64,000 bases of DNA, taken from positions 1 to 64,000 of IMG/VR virus record IMGVR_UViG_3300032307_000830. One strand, given 5' to 3'. Below the pieces are notes generated by a model. The model was not told where the DNA came from. It worked only from the letters and a program-made list of their open reading frames with translations, and made no database searches. The stretch's first letter is position 1, and the number at the start of each line of letters is the position of its first letter. Below, piece by piece: positions 1 through 8,503 of this stretch. Source of the stretch: a virus. The translations under genes and the position numbers were made by a program.

Positions 1-3000
1 GTAACGCTGGTTTATCCAAAACCTCAGGAACAAGTGGATCTTCAGGATCAACAGGTACTGCTGGTACAGACGGTCAATCTGGTTTATCAAAATCTTCTGG
101 TACATCAGGTACATCTGGTTCATCAGGTAGTGACGGTACATCAGGAAGATCTGGGTTCAGCGCTTCTTCAGGTTCATCCGCGACATCAGGTACAAACGGT
201 TCTAACGGTGTTGCTGGTAACAGTGGTGCGAGTGGTGCTTCAGGTTCATCAGGGTCAACAGGTTCTGCTGGTACTTCAGGTATGAGTATGGCTCCAGGTG
301 CCTCAGGCGCTTCAGGAACATCAGGTTCTTCAGGAACAGCTGGTTCTAATGGTAGTTCGGGTAACGCGGGTAACAGTGGCGCTTCAGCTAATTCAGGTTC
401 ATCGGGATCTTCAGGATCAACTGGTGCTAATGGTACAATTGGTAATAGCGGTGTTAGTGGTGGTGCTGGTGCTGCCCCAGGTAGTGGTACTTCAGGTTCT
501 TCAGGATCAACTGGTACAAGTGGTACAACTGGTAACGCTGGTAACTCTGGTTTATCTAAAACTTCTGGTACTTCAGGATCTTCAGGATCAACTGGTACTG
601 CTGGTACAGACGGTCAGTCAGGTTTAAGTAAAGTATCCACAACTTCTGGTACTTCAGGGTCTTCAGGTTCTTCTGGATCAACTGGTACTGCTGGTAATGC
701 TGGTAACAGCGGTTTATCAGCGGTAAGTGGATCTTCAGGATCAACTGGTACTTCAGGTACTACTGGTGCTTCTGGTTTATCAAGATCTTCAGGTACTTCA
801 GGTTCTTCTGGATCTACAGGTACAGCTGGTGCTGATGGTGCCTCTAATCTATCTAAAACTTCTGGTACTTCAGGTTCTTCTGGATCTACAGGTAGTTCAG
901 GTAACGCAGGTAATAGCGGTTTGAGTGCTAATTCTGGTTCTTCAGGGTCTACAGGTACAAGTGGTACAAACGGAGCTGCTGGTAACATAGGTGCTTCAGC
1001 ATTAAGTGGTTCTTCAGGATCAACTGGTACAAATGGTAGCTCAGGTAACGCAGGTAATAACGGTTTAAGTGCTAATTCAGGTTCTTCAGGATCGACTGGT
1101 ACAAATGGTACTGGTGGTGTAGCTGGATTAAATGGTATAAGCGCGGTATCTGGATCTTCAGGTTCATCAGGTACGGCTGGTTTAAGTGGTGCTAACGGTT
1201 CTAACGGTACTTCAGGTGTTAGTGGAAACAGCGGATCAACTGGTTCTAATGGTACTAGTGGTAACAATGGTAACTCTGGTAATTCTGGTCTAAGCGGTGC
1301 TTCTGGATCAACTGGTTCTAACGGTACAAACGGTAATAACGGAAACAATGGTGCTAATGGTCTAAGCGGTGCTTCTGGTTCTTCAGGATCAACTGGTACT
1401 GCTGGTACAAACGGTTTACCTGTACCTTCAGGAACATCAACAGTTTCTGGTTCTTCAGGATCTTCAGGTACAAACGGTACAAACGGAGCCGCTGGTAACA
1501 TAGGTGCTTCAGCGTTAAGTGGGTCATCTGGTTCTTCAGGAACAAATGGTTCTAACGGTGTTGCGGGTAACTCTGGAAACTCTGGCTTAAGCGGTGTATC
1601 TGGTTCTAACGGTACAAACGGTACAAACGGTAACAACGGTGCCGCTGGAAACTCTGGTTTAAGCGGTATATCTGGTTCTAACGGATCTAACGGTACAAAT
1701 GGTGTTGCTGGTAACAACGGTAACTCTGGTTTAAGTGGTGTATCTGGATCTAATGGGTCAAACGGTACAAACGGTAATAACGGGGTTGCTGGAAACAGTG
1801 GTTTATCAGCGGTTAGTGGTTCAAGTGGATCAAATGGTTCAACTGGTACTTCAGGTGTGGCTGGTGGGTCTGGTTTATCTAGAACTTCAGGATTCTCTGG
1901 ATCATCTGGATCTAACGGTACAAATGGTACAAATGGTGTTGGTGGTAACAATGGTAATTCAGGTTTAAGTGGTGTATCTGGGTCTAACGGATCTAATGGT
2001 ACTAACGGTGTTGCTGGTAACAACGGAGCAAGTGGTTTAAGCGGTATATCTGGGTCTAACGGATCTAACGGTACAAATGGTAATAACGGAAACAACGGAG
2101 TAAGTGGTTTAAGCGGTGTATCTGGTTCTAACGGATCTTCAGGTACAAACGGTAACAACGGTGCTGCTGGAAACTCTGGTTTGAGTGCTAATTCTGGTTC
2201 TTCGGGATCATCTGGTACAACTGGTACAAGCGGCCAACCAGGTACGCCTGGTCAATCAAGGGGAGCTGCAACTTCTGGTTCATCTGGTACAAATGGTACT
2301 TCAGGTAACAATGGTGTATCAGGTAACAGCGGTGGTTCTGGTGTATCAGGTGTATCTGGTTCTAACGGTACAAACGGTACAACTGGTAACAACGGTAACA
2401 ACGGTGGTAATGGTGCCTCAGGTTTATCAGGTTCTTCTGGTTCTAACGGTACTCAGGGTACTAACGGTGTATCAAGAATTTCTGGTTTATCTGGTTCATC
2501 TGGTTCAACAGGTACTTCGGGTACTAGTGGCCAAGGTACTAGTGGTATATCTGGTAACGGTACTTCGGGTGTTAACGGTACTTCGGGTACATCGGGTGTA
2601 GCTGGTAATAGTGGTTTGTCAAGAACCTCTGGATCTAACGGTTCGAGTGGTACGTCAGGTAATAGTGGTAACGGTGGTTTATCTGGCCTTTCTAGAACAT
2701 CTGGTACATCTGGTGCTAATGGATCTAATGGTACTTCAGGTGTGGCTGGTACAAGTGGTCAATCTGTTAATGGTACTTCTGGTATCAGCGGTGGATCGTT
2801 CACAAACCAACCTGACTTCTTAGTTAGGACGACAGGTACTGCGACAGTTCAAAGTGTAAGTTTCTTAAAAGCTGACATAACAAATACTAGACTTGGTATC
2901 AACAATAACTCACCTGCATACACATTGGATGTTGGTGGTACTATCTACGCATCTGGTGATGTTATCGCATACTCAGATGAAAGAGTTAAGGAAAATGTTG

Positions 3001-3245
3001 TTACAATTAGTGACGCTTTAAATAAAGTAAGAAGTATGAGAGGTGTTAACTATACAAGAAACGACATTGAAGATAAATCATTGAAAATGGGTGTTATCGC
3101 GCAAGAAGTTCAAAGAGTTGTTCCAGAAGTTATCTCCATAAGAGAGTCTGATGGGCACTTAGCGGTTGCTTACGCAAACTTAGTCGGATTACTTATCGAA
3201 GCGATAAAAGATCTTGACAAAGAGATCCAAGATTTAAAGAAATAA
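1..3245 (+). CDS. Collagen-like phage fibre with C-terminal S74 intramolecular chaperone (5' end outside window)
   Basis: The reading frame is open from base 3, so the gene begins upstream; the internal ATG at 282 is not the real start. About 930 residues are Gly-X-Y triplets in which X and Y are nearly always Ser, Thr, Asn or Ala. Proline is almost absent, which is unusual for a collagen-like protein. Triplets of the type G-L-S followed by A/K/R/V-x-S interrupt the repeat irregularly every 20-35 residues. From about 2800 a non-repetitive stalk leads into a peptidase S74-type chaperone (about 2970-3245): motif SDERVKEN, then GVIAQEVQ, then a terminal helix with LIEAIKDL. In this family the domain trimerises the fibre and cleaves itself off at the Ser of SD. 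It is probably a tail or head fibre. Its many hydroxyl residues make it a candidate glycosylation target. Confidence 0.92.
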   Translation, partial: NAGLSKTSGTSGSSGSTGTAGTDGQSGLSKSSGTSGTSGSSGSDGTSGRSGFSASSGSSATSGTNGSNGVAGNSGASGASGSSGSTGSAGTSGMSMAPGASGASGTSGSSGTAGSNGSSGNAGNSGASANSGSSGSSGSTGANGTIGNSGVSGGAGAAPGSGTSGSSGSTGTSGTTGNAGNSGLSKTSGTSGSSGSTGTAGTDGQSGLSKVSTTSGTSGSSGSSGSTGTAGNAGNSGLSAVSGSSGSTGTSGTTGASGLSRSSGTSGSSGSTGTAGADGASNLSKTSGTSGSSGSTGSSGNAGNSGLSANSGSSGSTGTSGTNGAAGNIGASALSGSSGSTGTNGSSGNAGNNGLSANSGSSGSTGTNGTGGVAGLNGISAVSGSSGSSGTAGLSGANGSNGTSGVSGNSGSTGSNGTSGNNGNSGNSGLSGASGSTGSNGTNGNNGNNGANGLSGASGSSGSTGTAGTNGLPVPSGTSTVSGSSGSSGTNGTNGAAGNIGASALSGSSGSSGTNGSNGVAGNSGNSGLSGVSGSNGTNGTNGNNGAAGNSGLSGISGSNGSNGTNGVAGNNGNSGLSGVSGSNGSNGTNGNNGVAGNSGLSAVSGSSGSNGSTGTSGVAGGSGLSRTSGFSGSSGSNGTNGTNGVGGNNGNSGLSGVSGSNGSNGTNGVAGNNGASGLSGISGSNGSNGTNGNNGNNGVSGLSGVSGSNGSSGTNGNNGAAGNSGLSANSGSSGSSGTTGTSGQPGTPGQSRGAATSGSSGTNGTSGNNGVSGNSGGSGVSGVSGSNGTNGTTGNNGNNGGNGASGLSGSSGSNGTQGTNGVSRISGLSGSSGSTGTSGTSGQGTSGISGNGTSGVNGTSGTSGVAGNSGLSRTSGSNGSSGTSGNSGNGGLSGLSRTSGTSGANGSNGTSGVAGTSGQSVNGTSGISGGSFTNQPDFLVRTTGTATVQSVSFLKADITNTRLGINNNSPAYTLDVGGTIYASGDVIAYSDERVKENVVTISDALNKVRSMRGVNYTRNDIEDKSLKMGVIAQEVQRVVPEVISIRESDGHLAVAYANLVGLLIEAIKDLDKEIQDLKK

Positions 3246-3254
3246 TAAATAAGA

Positions 3255-3278
3255 AAGGGGCCTAAGGCCCCTTTTTTT
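3255..3278. terminator. Bidirectional rho-independent terminator
   Basis: Stem GGGGCC (3257-3262), loop TAA, stem GGCCCC (3266-3271). A T-run follows on the + strand and an A-rich flank gives U-rich RNA on the - strand. It sits between the convergent fibre and peptidase genes and can serve both. Confidence 0.9.
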
Positions 3279-4110
3279 ATTTTCTCAAACCGTTAAGAGA
3301 TTTTAAAGCTCTTTCTCTAACCTTTTCTTTATCGATTTTGACGTTTTCATCAACAAATGGATACTTTATATTACCCAGGGATGAAATCATCTCTAAAGCG
3401 ATATTTCGGGCTTGTTGTGCGTAGCTAATACTAACATATTCTCTGGATGAGTGCATGTTGTAGTAGCCAACGGAGTAATTTATACAAGAAAAATCATAAA
3501 AAGCCCCTAAAATACTAACATCGGTATATGGGTGTCTACCTAATGTATAATCACCCATGTAATCTTCTAGTATTGGTTGGATTGTTTTATAAAAATCACC
3601 ATTTTCGTCAAATAATTTAACTCCATTACAGTAATGGGTTACCCAGTCGTTTTCAGGGGCGTCAAATTGCAGGGCATAACCAACATTTTCGAAGAAAACT
3701 TCATCGGCTAGTGTTGAACCAAAACAACCATACTCCTCAGATACGAAAAAAACCGCTTTTAAGACCTCTACGCGCTCAAGTAACTCCAAACATACATAAA
3801 CACCCGCCTTATTATCCCCACCGCATCCAGTGGGCTTATTTGTACCCTTTTCAACGGCATATATAATATCTTCTTTATCTGGGTGATGTAAGATATCCAT
3901 ATCGACTATTCTATGCACAGAATCTGTATGCGCCACAACACATGGATAATACTCAGCGACACCTTTTGTTACATAGATATTACCGTGCTCATCTATAACA
4001 TAATCTAAATTACATTCGTTAAGATATTTTGTTATTTTCGCTATAAGATACTGCTCTTGTCCACAATAAGTTGGTGTTGAGAGGATATCTTTTAATTTTT
4101 CTTTACTCAT
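3277..4110 (-). CDS. M20/M28-type zinc peptidase
   Basis: The 277-residue protein has the full set of metal and catalytic positions of the M20/M28/M42 aminopeptidase clan: His61-Thr-Asp63, the bridging Asp99 in GGDNKAG, Glu125-Glu126 in the SEEYG motif, Asp150 and His220 in MHSSREY. It is shorter than peptidase T (about 400 residues) and appears to lack a separate dimerisation domain. No signal peptide is seen, so it would act in the cytoplasm. It overlaps the next upstream gene (glucosaminidase) by 8 bp, which suggests co-transcription. The substrate is unknown; di- or tripeptides or a cell-wall peptide are possible. Such peptidases are uncommon in phages. Confidence 0.85.
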   Translation of the reverse strand: MSKEKLKDILSTPTYCGQEQYLIAKITKYLNECNLDYVIDEHGNIYVTKGVAEYYPCVVAHTDSVHRIVDMDILHHPDKEDIIYAVEKGTNKPTGCGGDNKAGVYVCLELLERVEVLKAVFFVSEEYGCFGSTLADEVFFENVGYALQFDAPENDWVTHYCNGVKLFDENGDFYKTIQPILEDYMGDYTLGRHPYTDVSILGAFYDFSCINYSVGYYNMHSSREYVSISYAQQARNIALEMISSLGNIKYPFVDENVKIDKEKVRERALKSLNGLRK

Positions 4111-4672
4111 TAAAATATGATTTTAATTTTTGTTTATCCACGATGTTTTTAATTGTTTGTGCGTAGGTGGGTGCTTCCGCGTAATGTGCTGAAAGAAACA
4201 AATAGTATTTTTCTTCAGTATTAATGTTATTTAAATAAGTGGACTGGAAAAAACCCATGTCGACTATACAATCTTGCCACTTTTTATAATAGGCAAAGCT
4301 ATTCTTTGAGCCTGAACACGTTGTCATCCTACTTTTAGCTTCCCTCATCCCAAATAAATTATTATTTGATTTGAATAGACCACTCCTACCTAAACCGCTT
4401 TCAACAATAGCTTGCGCCATAACAATGTGTGGGAATTTTATTCCGTTATTTTTAAGTTCGTCAACAAATTTATCTTTAGAAAACTTGTCTCTTTCCTTTT
4501 GTAGATTTATTATACGAACCTTACCCTCTATCGTGTCTAGAGTATCTGATTGAAAATACCTACCAATAAAAAAGGAACCAACCATTAGTAAAATGGTGGT
4601 TCCCAACGCTATTTTAACACTTAATTTGTCTTTGACAAATTTTAGTTGATCGCTATCGTATCTGTAAAACAT
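4103..4672 (-). CDS. Membrane-anchored glucosaminidase-domain protein (candidate lysin)
   Basis: ATG at 4672 is chosen over the GTG at 4678, because the GTG lies inside a leader hairpin. The 189-residue protein has a short charged N-terminus, one membrane segment (about residues 20-39) and then a glucosaminidase (PF01832-type) domain. The catalytic Glu is in AQAIVESGLG (about residue 91), followed by NNNLFGM. Known members cleave the N-acetylglucosaminyl bond in peptidoglycan. The topology suggests a signal-anchor enzyme acting in the periplasm, either as the lysis enzyme or for wall remodelling. A promoter-like box and hairpin lie directly upstream. Confidence 0.87.
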   Translation of the reverse strand: MFYRYDSDQLKFVKDKLSVKIALGTTILLMVGSFFIGRYFQSDTLDTIEGKVRIINLQKERDKFSKDKFVDELKNNGIKFPHIVMAQAIVESGLGRSGLFKSNNNLFGMREAKSRMTTCSGSKNSFAYYKKWQDCIVDMGFFQSTYLNNINTEEKYYLFLSAHYAEAPTYAQTIKNIVDKQKLKSYFNE

Positions 4673-4674
4673 TA

Positions 4675-4696
4675 CCACTACTTATTATCGTAGTGG
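4675..4696 (-). promoter_or_regulatory. 5' leader hairpin directly before the start codon
   Basis: On the - strand CCACTAC pairs with GTAGTGG around an 8-base loop GATAATAA. The hairpin lies between the TATATTTG box and the ATG of the glucosaminidase gene and would be at the very 5' end of the mRNA. There is no T-run, so it is not a normal terminator; a role in mRNA stability or translation is possible. Confidence 0.6.
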
Positions 4697-4704
4697 CAAA
4701 TATA
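4697..4704 (-). promoter_or_regulatory. TATATTTG promoter-like box (Bacteroidota -7 type)
   Basis: The - strand reads AACTATATTTG, matching the TANNTTTG -7 element of Bacteroidota sigma-A promoters, 24 nt before the glucosaminidase ATG. Confidence 0.55.
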
Positions 4705-4705
4705 G

Positions 4706-5941
4706 TTAAAAATATTTACCGAAAAAAGTTTTTTTCTCTTTTTTACCGATAATCGATTCAATACCATCAATAACCATCTCTGGCGTTATGGTTTTTGTAC
4801 ATTCAAAATGTCTTGGTGTATCCTTGTGCTCTGGGCACCATTCCCAATCACCTGGGTTTAACCAATGTCTATTAAAACAACCATTACAAGTTTTATCTGG
4901 TTCTGGTGTGAATATTCTAACACAATCCTCAAATTCAGATAATGGGTAGCTAAATCCTGAAATTAATACAGTTGGTGTACCAATCGCCCATGACATCCAA
5001 CTCAAACCACTACCCAAACCAATAAACATTTCAGCATTTTTGATGTCAATCATTCTATCAGTCAAAGCTATGTGGCCACCAGTTTTATCGATTACACCCT
5101 TAAGTGTACCACCAAGTTTTGAGTCGTGCCAATTATCACCTAATTTTTCCGATGTTATCATCACAACTTTATATCCACGATCATTTAAGTAATCCACAAC
5201 TGTTTGCCAACCACCTGGATAGTTCCAGTATTTAGCGTGTGCAGATGCATGTGGTGCGATAATAACATATTTATCATCAAATCTACTTGGCTCATTAGGG
5301 ACGTCCATTTTAGGTTTAACCTCAGAATGTTCTAACCCTAAAATCACGCTACTAGTTTTTTGTAGTGGATGTTCTTTAAAATCGATTGGTATTCTACTCT
5401 TAACGACTTCTTTATTATCATAAAACCAACCAATGGTGTACATTGCGTATAGATCTGGTACGGGTGTACCTGGTTTAATAAACTCTAACTCTGGATACAA
5501 ACCCTCAAACCATTCGTTATGGAACGTTGATACCGCAACCTTACAATTATGTTTTTTTCTAAACTCTTCCGCAAATGGGAACCAAGCTAGCGTATCACCA
5601 ACAGCACTACTGTCTAAATGAATGTAAACTTTTTTACCAGTCGCATCGTAATTGTGTTCAAAAACTAATTCATTACTTTCAACATCATAAACCTTAACCC
5701 CCCACTCAACAAAATATTGTATAGAGCTTTTGGTCCACATGTTATTTGTTATTTCAGTGATATGGTGCACATCACCAGTTTTATTATCCATGAACACCAC
5801 ACGGTATTTTTTAGATAAAGGCCCTTTTATCTCACAAAAAACGCCGTTAATGAAATGTACAATAAATGAATTAGAGGGTTCTTTATAATCCCTAGATAAA
5901 ATTTCAGTGTTATTGTATTCGTTAATTAATGTTTCCTTCAT
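4706..5941 (-). CDS. GT9 glycosyltransferase resembling autotransporter O-heptosyltransferases (TibC/BAHT type)
   Basis: Residues 100-400 form a GT9 heptosyltransferase fold: GDTLAW (115-120), the nucleotide-sugar region APHASAHAKYWNYPGG (229-244) and IGLGSGLSWMSW (307-318). The small N-terminal domain and the C-terminal four-cysteine cluster (Cys352, 355, 369, 381; C-x2-C-x13-C-x11-C) are hallmarks of the bacterial autotransporter heptosyltransferase family. Members carry an iron ion and add heptose from ADP-heptose to Ser residues of repetitive beta-helix proteins. That subfamily assignment rests on pattern recognition only. It overlaps the carbamoyltransferase gene by 20 bp, so the two are coupled. 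The Ser-rich collagen-like fibre nearby is a possible acceptor. Confidence 0.85.
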   Translation of the reverse strand: MKETLINEYNNTEILSRDYKEPSNSFIVHFINGVFCEIKGPLSKKYRVVFMDNKTGDVHHITEITNNMWTKSSIQYFVEWGVKVYDVESNELVFEHNYDATGKKVYIHLDSSAVGDTLAWFPFAEEFRKKHNCKVAVSTFHNEWFEGLYPELEFIKPGTPVPDLYAMYTIGWFYDNKEVVKSRIPIDFKEHPLQKTSSVILGLEHSEVKPKMDVPNEPSRFDDKYVIIAPHASAHAKYWNYPGGWQTVVDYLNDRGYKVVMITSEKLGDNWHDSKLGGTLKGVIDKTGGHIALTDRMIDIKNAEMFIGLGSGLSWMSWAIGTPTVLISGFSYPLSEFEDCVRIFTPEPDKTCNGCFNRHWLNPGDWEWCPEHKDTPRHFECTKTITPEMVIDGIESIIGKKEKKTFFGKYF

Positions 5942-7550
5942 ATTTCTTATATATAAAATTATTTATTATTAATAGATCAACAACATCGTTTTCTAGATGC
6001 GTAAACGCCTCGTCTGGGTGGCAAACAATTGGTTCTTCATGTACGTTAAACGATGTGTTCAATAAAACAGGTACACCCGTTATTTTATTATATTCGTCCA
6101 ATATCTTATGGAATGTTGGGTTTGACTTTGGTGTAACTATTTGTATTCTAGCCGTTTTATCTTTAGGGTGCACAACCGTTGGTATCTTATCAGACCACTC
6201 TGGTCTTGTATCATACAACATGGTCATAAATTGAGCTGTGTAAGCCGATTTATCAACTTTAAAGACTGTATTCGCGTGCTCTTCCATAACAGCTGGTGCA
6301 AATGGCATAAAGTCATTTCTTTGCAATTTGTTATTGATTTTATCATATGTTTCTGGGTTAGTTACTTCACCGATAATACTTCTATTACCCAGAGCCCTTG
6401 GCCCGTGTTCGTATCTACCATTAAATACACCGATAATCTTACCGTTAGCTAAGTACTTAGCAGCTTTTTCTGGTGTGAAAAGTTCTCTACTAAACTTATT
6501 AACATCCCAATATTGATCACCAACTTCATCATCGGTGTATGACGTACCCATAAAAACATCGTTTAGTTTAAACGGTTTAAATTCTGGGTTAAAAGTCTTG
6601 TGTACTACTAAAGCACAACCAAGTGCACAACCTTCATCACCCATTGGGGGTGTAACAAAGGCTTCGTTAACCCAGTATTGCTCATTAATTCGTTTATTTA
6701 ACTTAACATTCGCGAAAACACCACCAGCTAAAGCTATTTTTTTAACATCTGGGTATTGGTTATGTAAGTTTGTTAACAACTGAACAATCTTCTCCTCAAA
6801 AACTAATTGACCGTTATACGCTAAATCTTGTTTTGACCCAAGGTAAACCTTGGAGCCAATTCTTTTATAAAAAGAGGTGTAAAAATCTAAATAAACTTGC
6901 CCGAATAAAACACCCGAATCATCTTTATCGGTGTGAATACCCTCTATTTTTATAGCATCATTAAATGATTGGTATGCTACTAATTCATGCTTACCATGCC
7001 CAGCCATACCAACGACTTTACCCTCATCTTTTAGTCGTTTAAAACCCAAGAATTCGGTTAACATCGCATAATAGTGACCAAATGATTTATTTTTAAGACC
7101 AAGACCGTCAATAAAACTTAAATTACCGTTACTACCGATAAAATATTTTGCGCTATATTTACCACCACTAGCATCCATAGTCACGACTAAAGTATCTTCC
7201 TCAAAACCACTTAAATAATAAGCTGTTGCGGCGTGAGAATCATGGTGATCAACAAAAATAAATTTATGTTCTGGGAAAGGTAAACCAGTTTCTAATGTAT
7301 CCCATATTATTTTAACCTCATTTTTGGGGTAATAACTAGTTATGTAATCAATATCATTGATATTAAACCCTAGTTTATCTGTGGCATCCCTTAAACTAAA
7401 ATACGGGCATCTAAACACGTCTGAATAAAAATCTTTATAAACTTTTATCCTATTATGTCTCTCTTCTTCCAAAGAGAAAATAATTTTACCGTTATCTATT
7501 AAAGTAATACCACAACAATGACCACCAGCTGATATACCTAATATTTTCAT
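5922..7550 (-). CDS. O-carbamoyltransferase (NodU/TobZ family)
   Basis: The 542-residue protein has the two-part layout of the family. The N-terminal ASKHA/Kae1-like domain starts with ILGISAGGHCCG and carries the metal-binding DHHDSHAATAY around residue 100. The C-terminal domain has EHGPRALGNRSI and LNTSFNVHEEP. Known members transfer a carbamoyl group from carbamoyl phosphate to a sugar hydroxyl through carbamoyl-AMP. It sits between a GT9 and a GT4 gene, overlapping both (20 bp and 4 bp), so the acceptor is probably the glycan made by the neighbouring transferases. Length is normal and nothing is missing. Confidence 0.93.
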   Translation of the reverse strand: MKILGISAGGHCCGITLIDNGKIIFSLEEERHNRIKVYKDFYSDVFRCPYFSLRDATDKLGFNINDIDYITSYYPKNEVKIIWDTLETGLPFPEHKFIFVDHHDSHAATAYYLSGFEEDTLVVTMDASGGKYSAKYFIGSNGNLSFIDGLGLKNKSFGHYYAMLTEFLGFKRLKDEGKVVGMAGHGKHELVAYQSFNDAIKIEGIHTDKDDSGVLFGQVYLDFYTSFYKRIGSKVYLGSKQDLAYNGQLVFEEKIVQLLTNLHNQYPDVKKIALAGGVFANVKLNKRINEQYWVNEAFVTPPMGDEGCALGCALVVHKTFNPEFKPFKLNDVFMGTSYTDDEVGDQYWDVNKFSRELFTPEKAAKYLANGKIIGVFNGRYEHGPRALGNRSIIGEVTNPETYDKINNKLQRNDFMPFAPAVMEEHANTVFKVDKSAYTAQFMTMLYDTRPEWSDKIPTVVHPKDKTARIQIVTPKSNPTFHKILDEYNKITGVPVLLNTSFNVHEEPIVCHPDEAFTHLENDVVDLLIINNFIYKKYEGNIN

Positions 7551-8494
7551 TTACTATATTCTTTGAATAATTCCGCTAATTCCGTTGATCTATTATACCA
7601 CGATAAACTCTCAGCGTGGGCAATAGCTCTATTTCTATAAACTTCGTAATTATTTGTTATATCGTCTAAACCACGCACTAACTCAACGACATTTCTAGGC
7701 GCTCTCCACATACCATTAAAATCCGTCTCCATTTCAATCCAACCATTTACAGGTAAACCACAAGCCGCGGCCTCTAATATAGTTAAATTTGGGTGGCCAG
7801 CTTCTAGTTCAGATGGGTGCATAAAAATTGTGTGCCTATGATAAAGATTAACAAGTTCTTCTTGATTGGGTTCCCACTCCAAATTTAATTTTGGGTAACC
7901 AAAAACCCATGGGTTCTCGTTTAAGAAATTTTCATTATTTCTAGGCCCTGCTATTGTGATTGGTAAATTCCTAGCCATGGCAGCTTTAATTGCAAAACCA
8001 AAACCTTTTCTATCATAACCATTCATACCAGCCAAACCGTTATTAGCTAAACACAATAACCTATGTTCTTTAGGCGGGTTTTTAGCTGGGGTGAAAAAAT
8101 CCGTATTAACGCCATGCGAAAAATATACCGCTTTGGGTGTATCGAAATACGGTACCAAAAATTTACCAGGCATCAGTGAAACCAATGAATTTTCAATAGC
8201 TTTTAGATTTTCTTTAAAAACAAATGAGTTTTTACCGTAGTAAAAAGCATGGTGATCATGTAGCTGGTAAATGTAAGGTATATTCCTTTCGTGTAGGAAA
8301 TGACACAGATTGGCCATGTGTACATGTACGATATCATATTCACCTGGTTGGATCTCATTTGCGTACTTAATATCAACCTCGTGACCTAATAATCTTAAAT
8401 TTTGTGTGAATTCCCACACGATTTTTTCGACAGCACCCCAATTAGGTGGTGGTACTGGTATCCCGCATCCAGGATGTACTTGACATATTTTCAT
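7547..8494 (-). CDS. GT4-family glycosyltransferase
   Basis: The 315-residue GT-B protein starts with CQVHPGCGIPVPPPNWGAVE, the Gly-rich start of a GT4 acceptor domain. The C-terminal donor half contains SELEAGHPNLTILEAAACG, the E-x7-E signature that binds the nucleotide-sugar. It is slightly short for the family (usually 350-400). It overlaps the carbamoyltransferase by 4 bp and lies 9 bp downstream of the three-domain transferase, so it belongs to the same operon. Sugar donor and acceptor cannot be told from sequence. Confidence 0.9.
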   Translation of the reverse strand: MKICQVHPGCGIPVPPPNWGAVEKIVWEFTQNLRLLGHEVDIKYANEIQPGEYDIVHVHMANLCHFLHERNIPYIYQLHDHHAFYYGKNSFVFKENLKAIENSLVSLMPGKFLVPYFDTPKAVYFSHGVNTDFFTPAKNPPKEHRLLCLANNGLAGMNGYDRKGFGFAIKAAMARNLPITIAGPRNNENFLNENPWVFGYPKLNLEWEPNQEELVNLYHRHTIFMHPSELEAGHPNLTILEAAACGLPVNGWIEMETDFNGMWRAPRNVVELVRGLDDITNNYEVYRNRAIAHAESLSWYNRSTELAELFKEYSK

Positions 8495-8503
8495 AATGAA
8501 TTT

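Noticed and set aside
614-2158. Long Pro/Glu/Leu-rich reading frame on the - strand opposite the collagen-like gene
   Set aside because: It is the mirror of the Gly-Ser-Thr repeat: GGT and TCA codons read backwards give Pro and Glu. There is no start context and the composition is purely repeat-driven.
1-2790. CRISPR-like or satellite array
   Set aside because: The repeats are in-frame codon-level Gly-X-Y units with no constant repeat and unique spacer structure.
34-2823. Several short + strand frames rich in Leu/Val/Gln within the fibre region
   Set aside because: They are +1 frame shadows of the repeat and share its periodicity; none has independent features.
282-3245. ATG at 282 as the start of the fibre gene
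   Set aside because: The same Gly-X-Y frame is open without interruption from base 3, so the gene starts outside the window.
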